Counted from the stretch's first letter, positions 11,370 to 23,390 are shown. The stretch is DNA of 64,000 nucleotides from Oreohelix idahoensis (GCA_024509875.1 JAMPIV010012262.1:124001-188000); one strand, 5' to 3'. Numbers and translations are program-made. The notes: generated by a model not told the origin, from the letters alone.

Positions 11370-11508
11370 ATATTTGCCAGCTTACACATGGGACCTCCTA
11401 TTTTTTCGCCCTTATCTGAGAAGGCTAGGCATCCACTCTCACTACCCAGGAGACCAGGGGGAAGCATGAAATCATTAGGACCGCTGGTTCTAAAAAAAAT
11501 TGTCTGTG
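11370..11508 (-). mobile_element. Second, head-less copy of the same SINE body
   Basis: About 130 bp (ACACATGGGACCTCCTATTT through ATTGTC) repeat 10984-11110 almost exactly, in the same orientation and without the tRNA-like head. This is a truncated copy or a local duplication. Confidence 0.75.
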
Positions 11509-11683
11509 TGTGTTAACGGGCTTACTTGCTCGGTGGAAGATGAAGGTGGAAGGAACAGAAGAAATGGTGCTGTTCTTAGGACATAGACAGAAATCGCACA
11601 CCATAGTTCTTTGCCATTATTTTTTTATATTCATGCAGAACTCTCAAACTTGTGGCTGATGAAATTGTTTCTTAATCATGCAG

Positions 11684-11780
11684 ATTTGAGTTTTACTGTG
11701 ACCCAGAAGGATGCCAGACATTTTTTGGCTCTGCTTTCCTACTACCTTTTGAGAAAGATGTATCGCTGAAACAAATGCGA
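11684..11780 (+). CDS. GPCPD1-like: GPCPD1-like exon a (tentative)
   Basis: After the acceptor AATCATGCAG the frame reads FEFYCDPEGCQTFFGSAFLL, then PFEKDVSLKQMR, and stops at a possible donor GTCAGT (11781). It aligns loosely with the vertebrate GPCPD1 segment that precedes the LPIM block (LIFDFFEED then VGTACLLSS). It ends in phase 0, which fits the phase 0 start of the next exon. Similarity is weaker than for the other exons. An alternative donor is GTATCG at 11760. Confidence 0.5.
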
Positions 11781-11949
11781 GTCAGTTTATTGGCTTTCAT
11801 CTACCTTACCTTAGTATTTGTGTAGGTAGAAAAAACTGGTCAGGAATGGAGAAAAAAAAGACAATATTTCTGCCTGATGTCATGTGTTTATATTTTTGTG
11901 TGAAAGAAAGAAAGGAGTAGATGATGAGAGATGCTTGATGAAGTAATGG

Positions 11950-12273
11950 GAAGAAACAGAAATGGCATTATTTTGTATAAGTAGTATATTTCATCATTAC
12001 GATTTTACTGTTTCTTTTCTCTATCTCTCCCATTCGCTCAGTCTCTTTCTGTACATGTATCTGCCCATTTCTTTGTCTGTATATGTTTCTTTCTCTGTTT
12101 ATGTATCTTTCTCTTTGTCAATCTCGTTTTCTGTATGTCTCTTGCTGTGTCTGCATTTGTTATTTCTCTGAACATGCCTCTTTCTGTGTATCTCCATCTT
12201 TCTCTGTCTGTATCTGCTACTTCTTTATGTTTTAATATCTGTTTCTACAGATTTCTTTGCCTGTTTCTGCTTC
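11950..12273. repeat. Pyrimidine-rich degenerate repeat
   Basis: Low-complexity TCT/TTTCTCTGT-type sequence leads into the CT microsatellite. The open frames seen here are composition artefacts. Confidence 0.7.
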
Positions 12274-12454
<181 letters not shown>

Positions 12455-12689
12455 GTCTCATTCTGTATCTCCATTTTTCTACGTCTGTACCTGTCTCTTT
12501 CTTTGTTTCTGATTCTTTCTCTGCATCTTTATATTTATTTGTCTGTATCTCCATCTTTCATCTGTCTGTATCTCAATCTTTCATCTTTCTGTATCTCCAT
12601 ATTTCTGTTCCGTATCTGCCCCTGTCTCTGAATCTGCTACTTCCTCTTTCTACATCCCCATCTATCTGTACCTGTATCTTCTGCTGTCT

Positions 12690-12886
12690 CTGTCTGTATA
12701 TCCATCTTTCTCTGTATCAGACACTGCCTCTGTATCCATTTTTCTCTGTATCAGACACTGTCTGTGTATCCATCTTTCTCCGTATCAGACACTGTGTATC
12801 CATCTTTTTCTGTATCAGATACTGTCTGTGTATCCATCTTTCTCTGTATCAGACACTGTCTGTGTATCCATCTTTCTCTGTATCAG
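12690..12886. repeat. 34-bp minisatellite, left part
   Basis: Units of TGTATCAGACACTGTCTGTG plus TATCCATCTTTCTC repeat about five times and stop at 12886. The same array resumes at 15405, so the two halves were one array before an insertion. Confidence 0.85.
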
Positions 12887-15404
12887 TGTCGTAGATTTTT
12901 CGATAGGAGTATTAAGACTTAGGTTGGTCCCTTCTGAATAGATTAGAATATGTGATATACACAGTGAGAGTTAGAAAAAAAAAATAGATTTTCCCAAGAG
13001 TGCAGTGGTAGCGAATCAAATAGAGCTGTCCCCTGAAAAAAAAACAAGAATCTTCTCTCTCTCTCAGGCCTATCTTCTACGACAGATATATATAAGAGTC
13101 AGACAGACTATTGACAACATATGTTACTATGTATGAACATACCACTCACGTGCACACGTCTTCAGGTGACAACAGTTAGGCACACAGACGTGGGAAAACT
13201 ATAACAATACTTATTTAAATATTTGAACGAGCTGACCAACGCACTGATTTAGTTCAAGAGAGATTTTATTTATCATGTAAAATCTTCTCACAACACCAAA
13301 GAAATACATCAAGGAAAACATATACAAATAGTCATAAAATATCAAGAAAATGCTACAAGGGTGATAGCCCCGCTATGATCTTAACTCTAGGTTTAGCCCA
13401 CAGCCCCGTTAGGATGACAGATGATGGCCCAAAAAGTTATAGATGCATGTGGTTAGAGTCTAGTATTGTCCCCCTTTGAAGGTATAGACTGACTTTGACA
13501 GCAGTATCTATTCTAACGTAACACGTTACTTAAGCAGCAAATCTCGCCTAAGGAAAAAACACATATAACAAATGAGGGTATTATACAACGAACCTCCTTC
13601 CGTCACTTTCACTCGATTCTTTCATCAGGGCCCTGATATACTTACAATCGGGTTGTGGTTTCGCCGGCTGGCGCAAATTTTGGACACTCACACTTTTTAT
13701 CTGTTACTGTCGTTTACTGAAACAGATCCCAGCTCTGCAGATTTGTTTGTTGGTTTCATTAAAAAAATGGATCTGGGGAGCGTCTGCTTCAGGCGATAGT
13801 TATTTCAGATTAAAGTTAATGTCACTTGACTCCCGAGGTAAGAATTAGGCTTAAACGAGCACAAAATGTTAGAACACGAAGTTTCCCTTAATTAGGAAGA
13901 TGACCGGTGGACAACCTCTCTCAAAACAGAAATTATTGGTTCCCCACTCACTTGTCAACAATGTCGGAAAGTTTATGTCATAGATTGTAATTATTCTCGC
14001 CGCCAGGCAGAAAATTTACGTAGAGTTTATGGAAGAAATTAAGATCTGGTTCACAGGCCCAGTATTTATCATTACAGTCTTTGAAAAAGCCCGTTAGTGG
14101 GATATGGTATTACTGTCTAACTTGCACCGTCAGATCAGTGTTACTTGAGAAACCCACGTGGTTCAAAATAAGGACTGTCTATTTCTTCCCAATTATGAAC
14201 TCTTATTAAATGCTGGTAAAGTTCGGGTCACCCCCAGTATTTCACTGTATAAAAAGAAAAGCACATATAAATCATTTTCATATTATGTACCCAATATAAC
14301 TTACATTTAAAACAGCGAGCCTACAGCTTGACTTATATTTAAACTTCCGGTGAAATAAGTTATATAAAATCGATCATCAGGAATTTAGGAATATGGTGCG
14401 TATTCCGTCAATATTCGCTGATGTCGCGTCTAGCATTTTATAAGTTTGATATAAAATATTCTCGTCTGAGTATTAGCCGTTAAATTAAATTCCTTATAGC
14501 TACTAGTTTGTTAAGCTTAGAAATATTATTTATTCTGCCTTCCACTGTATGCGTCACTAGAAAATAATACAGACTTATAAATTATACACTCAGTTCAAAA
14601 GAAACTAGTTAAAATGAAATGAGCGATTTAACGCTTTAAACACATTAAACCCTACACACAATACTAGATATATAATATTAATATACCTCAAGCACAGCAC
14701 TACGATGTCACAACGAAACTAAGAGATATCACTTATAAATTTAAGTGTTCTAGAACGAAGTGCCCACGTCTACTGTAAAATGTAGAATGAGTGAAGTGAG
14801 TTACAAACTCGGGCCAATATCTTAAAATTAGACAAAGGGCCCCTAACTTATTTCGCTAAGCGAAATTATCTCCCTTACTCCCAACATTTACGTCAGCTTC
14901 ACGCGTGTCGTAACTGCCACCTACTGACCACGATGTACGCGTGTCAGTTTCAAATCCCAGACAGCCTGTCTGCGGTGCGGAACGATTTTCACGCTACGCC
15001 GGAGCTATTTCGACGAAACGCTCGCAGTTTCTGCAAACTGTAGACAGCTGTCTGTCTGCCATGCCCCGATGGAGCGAATTCTCACACCCCCCGCCCGGGG
15101 ACACTGGTCAGTCAGCGCTCTGACCGGAAAAAACTGCAGACGAATGTCTGGCGAGGACCGTATATTCACAGCTATCGTTCGACCGGCAGAGCTGACATCT
15201 ATGTAATCAAGTTACTCGTGCGATTCTCAGTTTTGAGAAAAGAAACAGGTACAGTTTGAGAATACAGAAGAAAATATTTTCCGCACCCGAGTGATGCGAA
15301 AAATACAGGAAAAACAAGTACGGAAAGATAATAAATAAGAGGATTTGGGTGAGAGAATAGGAAGAAGATGTAGGTAATTTAATGATATAAAGACCTACGT
15401 GACA
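12887..15404. mobile_element. Probable solo LTR inserted in the minisatellite
   Basis: The 2,518-bp insert begins TGTCGTAG and ends CTACGTGACA, so it has TG...CA ends with a short imperfect inverted repeat. It is flanked by the 5-bp direct repeat ATCAG (12882-12886 and 15405-15409). Both are hallmarks of LTR retrotransposon insertion. It has no reverse transcriptase, integrase or gag frame; the two small frames at 13572-13799 and 14941-15123 resemble nothing I know. A TATA-like TATATATAAGAG lies near 13087, and a GC-rich patch covers 14930-15130. I read it as a long LTR left by LTR-LTR recombination, but strand and family are unknown. Confidence 0.6.
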
Positions 15405-15730
15405 ATCAGACACTGTGTTTCCATCTTTCTGTGTATCAGACACTGTCTCGGATGGTATATCCATCTTTCTCTGTATGAGACACTGTCTGTGCATCCATCT
15501 TTCTCTATATCTTCTGCTGTCTCTGTCTGTATATCCATCTTTCTCTGTATCAGCCACGTCTCTGTCTGTATATCCATCATTCTCTGTATCTTCTGCTGTC
15601 TCTGTCAGTATATCCATCTTTCTCTGTATCAGTCTCTGTCTGTATATCAATCTTTCTCTGTATCTTCTACTGTCTCTGTATATCCATCTTTCTCTGCATC
15701 AGCCACTGTCTCCGTATGTCCATCTTTCTC
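15405..15730. repeat. 34-bp minisatellite, right part
   Basis: Continuation of the 12690-12886 array. Units such as ATCCATCTTTCTCTGTATCA followed by GCCACTGTCTCTGT repeat to about 15730, then fade into pyrimidine-rich sequence up to 15960. Long frames on both strands are repeat artefacts. Confidence 0.85.
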
Positions 15731-16032
15731 TTCCTTATCTGCCCCTGTCTGTGAATCTGCCACTTGCTCTTTCTGAATCCCTGTCTGTGTTTGTATCTGC
15801 CTCTTACTCCATATTTGCCTCTTTCTGTGTCTTTCTTTGTACAGCGACTGCCTCTTTCTCTGTTTGTATCTGCATCTTCTTTATCTGTCTGCATCTATCA
15901 CTGTCTGTATTTGCTTCTGTTTCTGCCAGTACATGTTTCTATTTCTCCTCCTAGTATGCACCTCTTCATTCAGTTAACTCTTTGAGGACGTAGGGGTTCC
16001 CATAGAAAATAAAATCTATTATTTTTTTACAG

Positions 16033-16128
16033 ACACCAATATTTGGACTAGACTCAGCGTGTATAGGAGAACTAGCGCTAGACTGCCTGATAGTGAGACC
16101 CACTCCTGATTTCAAGATGGATATGAGG
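16033..16128 (+). CDS. GPCPD1-like: GPCPD1-like exon b
   Basis: The exon follows TTTTTTTACAG and ends at ATGAGG/GTAACT. It is 32 codons in phase 0: TPIFGLDSACIGELALDC then LIVRPTPDFKMDMR. It aligns residue by residue with the GPCPD1 segment LPIMS...IGKVRVDYIIIKPLPGYSCDMK that links the N-terminal part to the catalytic domain. Nothing in it is damaged. Confidence 0.85.
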
Positions 16129-16362
16129 GTAACTGTTTGTTATTACCACCACTTCATTTATTATATTGACACAATTGCCGTGAGTGGTTGTTCTTGTCTT
16201 GTTTCCTTCTTTGCTAATCTGTCTGCCTTGATAAAACTTTTAAAAATCTTTTCGCACCATCAAAGAACTGGCCTTGAGTATAATACACTTGATTTTTGGC
16301 ATCATTTCTAATCTTATGTTCAGTCAATGTTTCTGTTCTTTTCCTTACGTGATGCATTGAAG

Positions 16363-16442
16363 GTCAGTTATCAGAACCACTGGAAACACAGGAAGTACCC
16401 AGGGACAGGTGGTCCAACCAGTGATGATTCCTATACCAATAA
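16363..16442 (+). CDS. GPCPD1-like: GPCPD1-like exon c (GDPD start, HRG motif lost)
   Basis: Acceptor GCATTGAAG, then VSYQNHWKHRKYPG and TGGPTSDDSYTNK, and donor GTGAGT at 16443, leaving two bases that combine with the first base of the next exon to give Lys. The alignment to SSFSKYWKPRIPLDVGHRGAGNS is unambiguous at the WK-x-R end. At the position of the family-defining HRG motif (catalytic histidine and its arginine) this exon has Gly-Gly-Pro. Length and phases fit, so a splice or frame error is unlikely to explain the loss. Confidence 0.8.
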
Positions 16443-16919
16443 GTGAGTGTATCTGTTCGTTTGTGATCCTGTTACATCTACCTAAACTTATACCAATAAT
16501 ACTGAAAATAAAAGAAAAACACTGCAAAAGAGCAGAAGACAAAAGAGAATAGATAGTAAATACTATACTATAATTGTTAATTTGACAACTGCCTCAAGTT
16601 GTCAGAATGGATAAAACCAGAGAGGTTGGAAATTGCAACCAATGTGGTGTGGGTTCTAGTCCCAGTGAAGGCTGAAAAACAAGAGGGGGCTGATACTTGG
16701 GAACAATGACCCAGTAGGCCCATCACCTTTAGAAAGTAAAGAAACTAAACGAGCCAAAACACTTGTTTGGAGGAGGGGTAACAATTTCTGATGATCAGAT
16801 TACCCTCAGTTGTAATGCTTTGGATAGCGTGTCCTATTATCATTAACTACTCAAGTACTACCGTTACTATTACCACTATTGCTACTACAATTCTGCAGCG
16901 TGAGATCAGACTAAATATT

Positions 16920-17188
16920 AACAGCCAATGAAATATCTAAATTAAAAATGAAAGTCTACAAGCATTATATATGCTACTCATTACTGTTTGATGCAGAAAC
17001 ATGAACAGTAAAGAAGCAGTTGGAAGAAAGAATTGAGACTTTTGAGTTGCGGATATGTAGAAGAATGGGGTATATCTTGTGGAAAGAGAAGAAAACAAAT
17101 TTTTTTTTTATTCCTAGAAATACTAGTAATGAAAAGGGAATTAATAGATCAGATCTAGATCAAATATTTTGGACAAATAAAGAGATAT
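16920..17188 (+). pseudogene. LINE fragment (family D), left part
   Basis: Broken frames encode FDAET, KKQLEERIETFELRICRRMG, EKKTN and, after an A/T run, a degraded KRELI...IKYFGQIKRYN. This matches the C-terminal region of the LINE fragment at 39626-40207. The sequence is cut at 17189-17199 by the full-length LINE and resumes at 22773. Confidence 0.75.
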
Positions 17189-17234
17189 AACACCTTGCTT
17201 CTTCTTCTTCTTCTTGCGATCGCATCTTTGATGA

Positions 17235-18687
17235 TTACACCGTCAGACGAGTTCTCATGATGAATTCGACTGTTGTTTGAAGTTCCTCTTTAACTCCATA
17301 TAGCTTTGAGTTTAGTGTTGAGTCATTCGGCCAGTATATCTTTCTTAACTGGTCATACAGAGGACAGTCCTGTAGAACATGCTCAGCAGTTTGTTCGTTT
17401 AATCCACATGTGCACAGTGGTGAAGCAGACAATCGTAGCTTGTGCATGTGTTTATTCAGTTTGTTATGCCCTGTCCTGAGTCGAAAAATAGTTATCTGTC
17501 CCTGCCGGTCGAGAGTGTGATAGTCGTCTTTGGGTTGGTTCTGTTCTCTTCTGATAGTCTGGATAGCTCTCTTTTTCTCAAAGTATGTGACTTCATTATC
17601 TTCTTGTTCACATTCTCCTCCCTTTTTTGCAAGTTTATCTGCCTTTTCATTTCCGGGTACACCACAATGAGATGGTACCCACTGAAGTATGGTTCTCTTT
17701 TTGGCAGCTACCTTGTTTAGTTCATTTCTCAGATGCGGGAGTTTACCACCCTTGAGAGCTTGCAGGACAGACAGTGCATCTGTGAGGATGACTACCTGGT
17801 GGCAGTCAGAGTTGGTGTTATAAATCATATTTGCAGCTTGCTCTAGAGCTTGAACCTCAGCTGTATTAGTTGGAACAGAATTTACCAGTGGGAATGTGCC
17901 TAGTCTCATAGTGGTTGTCAGGATATGAGATAAAGATACCGGCACCTCCATTCCTAACAGCATTTTTTGCTGATCCATCTGTATAGGCATGTATCCATGA
18001 TTGATCGGGATAGCTTTCTTGGATCATACTCAATGTAGCAGTTCGTTTTTGCAGATCATTATACTCACATCCACTTGTGAGACCACTGACTGATGTATTA
18101 ATTTGGAGGGCACTACTGGCCTGCTCCCATGGTACAGGGTATAGGGTGGGCTTCAATGGTGTTGTCTTCATGGATAGGTCCTCTTGATGCTGTCTTATAA
18201 GTCTTTTCCCCCGATGCACAAAGCTGCTACGCTTTAGACGTCCCAATGCCAGATCATCTAGTCTTGCCTTCATTGGGTGCATTGGCATACTGTTGTACTT
18301 TTCCATCTGGATCATGGTTTTTGTGTCTCTTCTATGGGACAATGTCTGTAATCCAGCAACCTTCTGCGTCTCTGTTATTGGTGTAGTTTTCATGGCTCCT
18401 GTAATGAGCCTGAGAGCTTGATTTTGCACCTTGTCCAAAGACTGCAGATGTGAGTTAGCAGCTGATGACCATGCTGCTGAGCTAAACTCTAAGTGTGGTC
18501 TTATTACTCCATTATAAATCTTCTTTAGATTTCGTTCATTTGCTCCCCAGTTGGTACCTGCTAATTTTCTGAGTATGCCTAGTCGTCTTCGGGCCTTTCC
18601 TTCTGCGTTTTCAATATGCTTATTCCATGTAAGCCTTTGGTCAAATGTCACCCCAAGATAGGTGGGGTAGCTTTCTTCCTTGATCAC
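17235..18687 (-). pseudogene. I/jockey-type LINE: polymerase thumb and RNase H domain
   Basis: Two overlapping frames (18687-17866 and 17990-17235) encode the downstream part of the polyprotein. SYPTYLGVTFDQRLTW and RPHLEFSSAAW belong to the thumb. HAYTDGSAKNAVRNGGAG is the start of RNase H with its first catalytic Asp, followed by LTDALSVLQALK (second Asp) and WVPSHCGVPGNEKADKLAKK (His and last Asp). The tail CTCGLNEQTAEHVLQDCPLY is the Cys/His motif at the C-terminus. A frameshift near 17,930 separates the halves. Confidence 0.9.
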
Positions 18688-18706
18688 GGTTGTCCCTAGG
18701 TGTATG

Positions 18707-19843
18707 TTAGCTGATTTGTCCTTGGGGGGCGAGGGAGAACAGTGTTGTGGAGGTTTTGTCCGTGTTTATTGTGATAAGCCATTTCTCTGCCCATGACACT
18801 AGCATGTCTGCTGCCCGCTGCATTCTATAATTTGCTGTGGTGACATTTTCATCAGCGCACCAGAGTACTAGGTCATCTGCATATAAGGCAGCTTTAACTC
18901 CTGCAGGGAGATCTTTCACCAGGTCATTGATGTAAACAAGGAAGAGTGTTGGGGAAATTACTCCTCCTTGAGGTACCCCCTGATGGAGCAACACTTTTCT
19001 GCTCTGCAGACCGTCAAGAGTGACTCTAGTTCTCCTGTTATGCAAGTATGACTGGATCCATTTCATCATGTTGCCTTGGATTCCACTTCTCCTAAGTTTT
19101 GCAATGAGGCCATCTTTCCACACCTTGTCAAAGGCCTGCTTGAAGTCGACCCAGATCGTTAGGACCTTTTTCTTCTCCTGGAAGGCATCTTCTATTGCTT
19201 GAGACAAGTAAGTAACTTGGTCTTCTATACTGTAGCATTCTCTAAATCCAGCTTGTTCCGGCACCAGGATCTGCTCAGACTCTAAATACCATTTCAATCT
19301 GTGGTTGACTATTCGCTCCATAGTCTTCCCAACACAGCTTGTGAGACTGATTGGCCGGTAACTTGCAGCCTCGGTCTTACATTTCCCTTTCTTTAGTATG
19401 GGTATTGTGATGGCTTCTCTCCATACTTGGGGTACCGTTCCTTTCAACCAGCTGTGGTTGAATATCTCAAGCAGTTTTGTCTTTGCTGCTGAGCTCAGAT
19501 TTACTAGCATTTCGTTGCTGATTTTGTCTGGGCCGGGTGACTTTTGAAACTTAAGCTTGGAAATAGCCTTCTGTAGTTCTCCTAGTGTGATGGGTTCCCT
19601 CATTGGGGCAGGAGTATCTGTCTGTCCCATGGTTGCCAGTATTTCTTTTCTTATCTCTCTCTGATGATCTGTGTTAATGGGTAAGTTGCTTTCTGAACTG
19701 TATCTTCTAGCAAACAAGTCTGCAGCTTGTTTTCCTCTGAAAAGTTTGCCACCTTCATCCAATGTGATAGTCTGCCTAGGTGAGGAACGCTCTTCATTTA
19801 GAGACTTGACTAATCTCCAAAGTTTCCTGCCGTCTTTTCTCAA
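18707..19843 (-). pseudogene. I/jockey-type LINE: reverse transcriptase
   Basis: A 378-codon frame holds the polymerase core: SPGPDKISNEML, PILKKGKCKTEAASYRPISL, TIWVDFKQAFDKVW, GVPQGGVISPTLF and the catalytic ALYADDLVLW. All the metal-binding aspartates are present, but the frame breaks just upstream (near 19.8 kb) and downstream (near 18.7 kb), so the domain is an isolated remnant of the polyprotein. Confidence 0.9.
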
Positions 19844-21091
19844 GGTTCAGCGATGCCGTTTTAGTTCTCCAGCTTTTCCGTTTTTCTTCTAGCTTTGTTC
19901 TCTGAAACTCTGCTACAGCCTTTTTCCATTTGTTGTGAGTTTCAAGTGAAGGCTGAGACTCTGCGTCCTTTCTAGCCCTGTCCATGGCTTCCTGACGTTC
20001 TTGGAGTGTGCTGGACCAGTATGGTATGTAGTTACGCCGGCATCCTTTGGGAATGGTTTCTTTTGCAGCTTGTAGTATGCATCTGTTGAAGTCTTTTACC
20101 ACTTCATTAATGTCTCTGTTCTGTACCTTGAGGGTAGACAGCAGCGTGTTCACCTGATGCCTGAATAAACCCCAGTTGGCTTTTTTGTAGTTCCATCTTG
20201 TAATGGCTGGGCCTGTACTGAGAGTTGCACTCTGGACAGTAAGAAAGATTGGGCGATGGTCGCTTCCCCTAGTTGGTCTCCTACTTCTCTACTAATAGAT
20301 CCAGCTATATCTGGTGTGGAGAAGGCAAGATCTGGTGTTGAAGTTGTGTGCCATCCTCTGGAGTAGAAGGTAGGAGTATCTGTGGCATTATTGACTAGGA
20401 TTAGGGAGTGATCATCTTGCCAAGTTTCAACCTCTTCACCTCTGTGATCCAGATGGTTATAGCCCCAGCTCTGGGAGTGGCTATTAAAGTCTCCAACTGC
20501 TATAAAGTTGGTGGCTGGTACCTGTATAGAGCTGAGACTCAGGGGTTTGTTGTTCGGACAGTAATAGTTCAGGAGTTCTATTTCCATCTTGTCTACCTTT
20601 ATCTGCAACAGCTGATATTCTGCTCCATCCATGTAGGTTTTCCTTTCGTGTGCAGGAATGTTATTCCTTACAAGAGTAAGTACTCCTCCTTTTCGTCTAT
20701 CTTTTCTGTCGGATCTGAAGCATTGATATCCCCTTATTTTAAAGGTTTGATCTGCTTTCAAGTGAGTCTCTTGGATACAGCAAACACTGACTTGCTTCTC
20801 ATACAAGATGTTTTCCAGCTCTGTCTTTTTGCTGTATCCAGCCTGCTTGCTGTTCACTCCCTCTGCATTCCAGTGCATCATGACAAGTGGCACTCTGGGT
20901 TTCTCTTTTTCTGTTTTGTTTTGGTCAGTAGTTCTCCTCCGCCGTCTGCTGACTCCACAAGACGGTCTAGAGGGTCCTCCAGTAGCTGAGGGTGGGCTCT
21001 GTCGAGGCTCAGAGCCCGGCACTGCACCTGCCTGGTGGAGCTCCACAGGGCGAGCACCAGTACGAGATTTATTTGACGGTGTACTCTCCAT
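19794..21091 (-). pseudogene. I/jockey-type LINE: endonuclease and linker
   Basis: The frame begins at 21091 with a basic, low-complexity leader and then the apurinic-type endonuclease: MHWNAEGVNSKQ, CCIQETHLK, LLNYYCPN and AVGDFNSHSQSWGYNHLDHR. The final SDH-type motif (GSDHRPIF) sits in a neighbouring frame, so a frameshift near 20.26 kb disrupts the domain. The linker continues at 20153-19794 (NTLLSTLKVQNRDINE and onward). Confidence 0.88.
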
Positions 21092-22761
21092 AGAAAAAAA
21101 AAAAGCGAGTTGCGTGATACTGTGGTTTCCGGTGCGCCTTCTGGCCCAGTATCTATGACTTTAGCACCTGTTCAACGGGAGAGTGGGCTCATCCCTAATC
21201 TGTTTATGTTCCCAGTAGTAGACTATTCGCAAGCAGCCTGGGGGTGTCACTGCTCTGCGCGGACCTTGTTTACCGAGGCGGCGTCCGAGCTCGTATGGTG
21301 AAAATATGGTTGCATTATCTTCAAAATAGCCCTGTCTTTCCTGCCATCCTGCAACTTTGAGTTAGGGAGTTCTGAGCTCCAGTCTCTTTCCCAGGCATTT
21401 TATCCTGGCCTGGCACGCATACAGAGGACCCCACTTCTGGTTCTAAGTTAGCAGTTGGGGACAGGTGGGGTAGCACACTGTGCATTCCCCGTCATCCAGG
21501 GGGCTCTCCAACTATGCAGAGCTTGCACAATGCTGTGCTCTGGTTCTGGGCTCACCCAAGGAATCCTCACGTCCTGCACAGAGCCACTTCCAGATACCCA
21601 CCACCTGCCAACCCCCCATTGTAGAAATCTCCTGCATGCGGCCATCCAGTCAAGAGCCAGTATTAAGTCTGGTGCCCAAGTGATTCCCCCCAAGCTCAGT
21701 GTGCAATTCTGGGTTCTCATCATGCTGCAACACAGGGGGGATTGTGATGCTCAGCCATCTCTCTCAACTCTGCACCGATAAATGACATCGGGGACTTAAC
21801 TGTGTCTCAGTACTGGGAGGCCCCGTTTCCGGGTACACCACACACAGCCAGTTGAGGCAACGGTCGCCGTGGGCGTGTCTTCAGTGGGGAAGTTGTGGAG
21901 TCTTCCTGTCCATGTTCTTACACATCCTAACACTGCCCGCAAGACATCGGAGGTTTGGAGAGTGGCCTTCTCTGCTTTTTTGAGCCGGGGTGGGCTCCCC
22001 GGGCAAGTCTCGATGGGGATCGGGACGTGTCCACGCGCCAGTGGGCCCAGCATCGGCCACATCTGTTGGAGGACTTGCTCTGCCAGGTTTGAGTTAGTAA
22101 ATTCCAACTTTGTCATCTTCTTGGCATTGTGATGCTGGGGTGCCTGTGGATTTCCTAACGCCCCGGGTAGAAGCCAGAAGTGTACTGTGCCAGCTCTGGG
22201 GGAGATAAAGGGGGTGTTTCTGCGTCTCCTTGTGATACGTAGCCAAGGTAGGGCTCACAGTGCTCTTTCCCCGCCACCAAATTGCCTGCTGGTTACGCCG
22301 AGTTCTCCGAGGCTCTAGGCATGTGACCAAGAGTTGAAGGCAATAGGATCGTCACGTCCTGAGTCTCTGTGCCTGTACGATGGGTTCCGATCTTCAGGGA
22401 GCAGTCCACACTCGTTCCCACTCCCAAGACTTGTTCAGTATCCATCTGGCTCCTTCCCACCCACAGAGGGCGTGTACGGTGTAGTGCACCGGTTTTATTA
22501 TCGAGGTTTGCTCCTCTAGATCCGTTGTGTTTAGCCTGAGGATTCGCACCCTCAGTTACCAGGACTACCTCGAGGAGGGTGTGGCTCTTCACCACGCACA
22601 ACGATCTTGGGGTATGAGAGGTTTTGCTAGGCCAAGAGACTAACACCGCAATGGTCGCTCCTTTCATGAACAGAATTCACTAGGCCTAGGGTGAAGCAAG
22701 GGGGGAAACCCACTACCCACAACACCAGCACATCATACCCCCTGTCTGTAGACTTTGCCCC
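21092..22761 (-). mobile_element. 5' leader of the I/jockey-type LINE
   Basis: About 1.67 kb precede the first polyprotein ATG. The same sequence recurs in plus orientation at about 30455-31609 and in part at 38222-38560, which identifies it as the element's 5' untranslated/promoter region. The short frames in it are not conserved between copies. Confidence 0.8.
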
Positions 22762-22772
22762 AACACCTTGCT

Positions 22773-22968
22773 GAAAGCAGTAATAGACAAACAAGTTGAA
22801 GACAAACGGAAAAAAGGTAACCTGCACTGTAAGTGGGAAGATAGAATCAAGAGAAAAACAGGAAAGCTGTTAACAGAGTGTAGCACCGAGTCGAGGGACA
22901 GAAGATGTTTGAGATCCATGGCAACCGACCTTCCGTGTGATGATGACAGCTTATCTGATTCTTACTAC
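22773..22968 (+). pseudogene. LINE fragment (family D), right part
   Basis: The frame KAVIDKQVEDKRKKGN, then KWEDRIKRKTGKLLTECS and DRRCLRSMATDLPC, is the C-terminal end of the family whose left part ends at 17188 and whose homologue lies at 39626-40207 (KWEDNTKRWTGKSLSEC). Confidence 0.75.
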
Positions 22969-22977
22969 TAGTCTTTC

Positions 22978-23348
22978 TTTACAACTTCCAATACTACTTC
23001 TTCAGCTACCACTGCTATTACCGCTGCTGATGCTACTACTACAACTACCATTACTACTTCTTCAGCTACCACTGGTATTGCCGCTGCTGATGCTACTACT
23101 ACAACAACCATTACTACTTCTTCAGCTACCACTGCTATTGCCGCTGCTGATGCTACTACTACAACTACCATTACTACTTCTTCAGCTACCACTGCTATTG
23201 CCACTGCTGATGCTACTACTACAACTACCATTACTACTTCTTCAGCTACCACTGCTATTCCGCTGCTTATGCTACTACTACAACTACCATTACTACTTCT
23301 TCAGCTACCACTGCTATTGCCGCTGCTGATGCAACTACTACAACTACG
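22978..23348. repeat. 60-bp minisatellite, six units
   Basis: Six tandem copies of a unit starting ACTACTACAACTACCATTAC and ending GCCGCTGCTGATGCT. Leu- or Val-rich frames on either strand are artefacts of the 60-bp period. Confidence 0.95.
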
Positions 23349-23390
23349 TGTAACTTTATTCTCATCCTTCTTATTCTTCTTTTTTCCTAG

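Larger units (their letters stand above)
17189..22772 (-). mobile_element. Full-length I/jockey-type LINE with 11-bp target duplication
   Basis: The insert occupies 17200-22761 on the minus strand, flanked by the direct repeat AACACCTTGCT (17189-17199 and 22762-22772). It has a 1.67-kb 5' leader (21092-22761) and endonuclease, reverse transcriptase and RNase H domains. Its 3' end carries a (GAA)n tail, seen as TTCTTC repeats at 17200-17215. I see no separate ORF1. The polyprotein is broken by about four frameshifts, so this copy cannot move on its own. It landed in an older LINE fragment (16920-17188 / 22773-22968). Confidence 0.9.

Noticed and set aside
15207..15985. Several 60-180 codon frames
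   Set aside because: They arise from the 34-bp minisatellite and pyrimidine-rich sequence and show no domain.
16612..16740. Possible further SINE with GGTTCTAGTCCC box
   Set aside because: A single B-box-like word without A box, tail or target duplication is too weak.
20408..21158. Plus-strand frames of 190 and 116 codons
   Set aside because: Shadows of the minus-strand LINE endonuclease.
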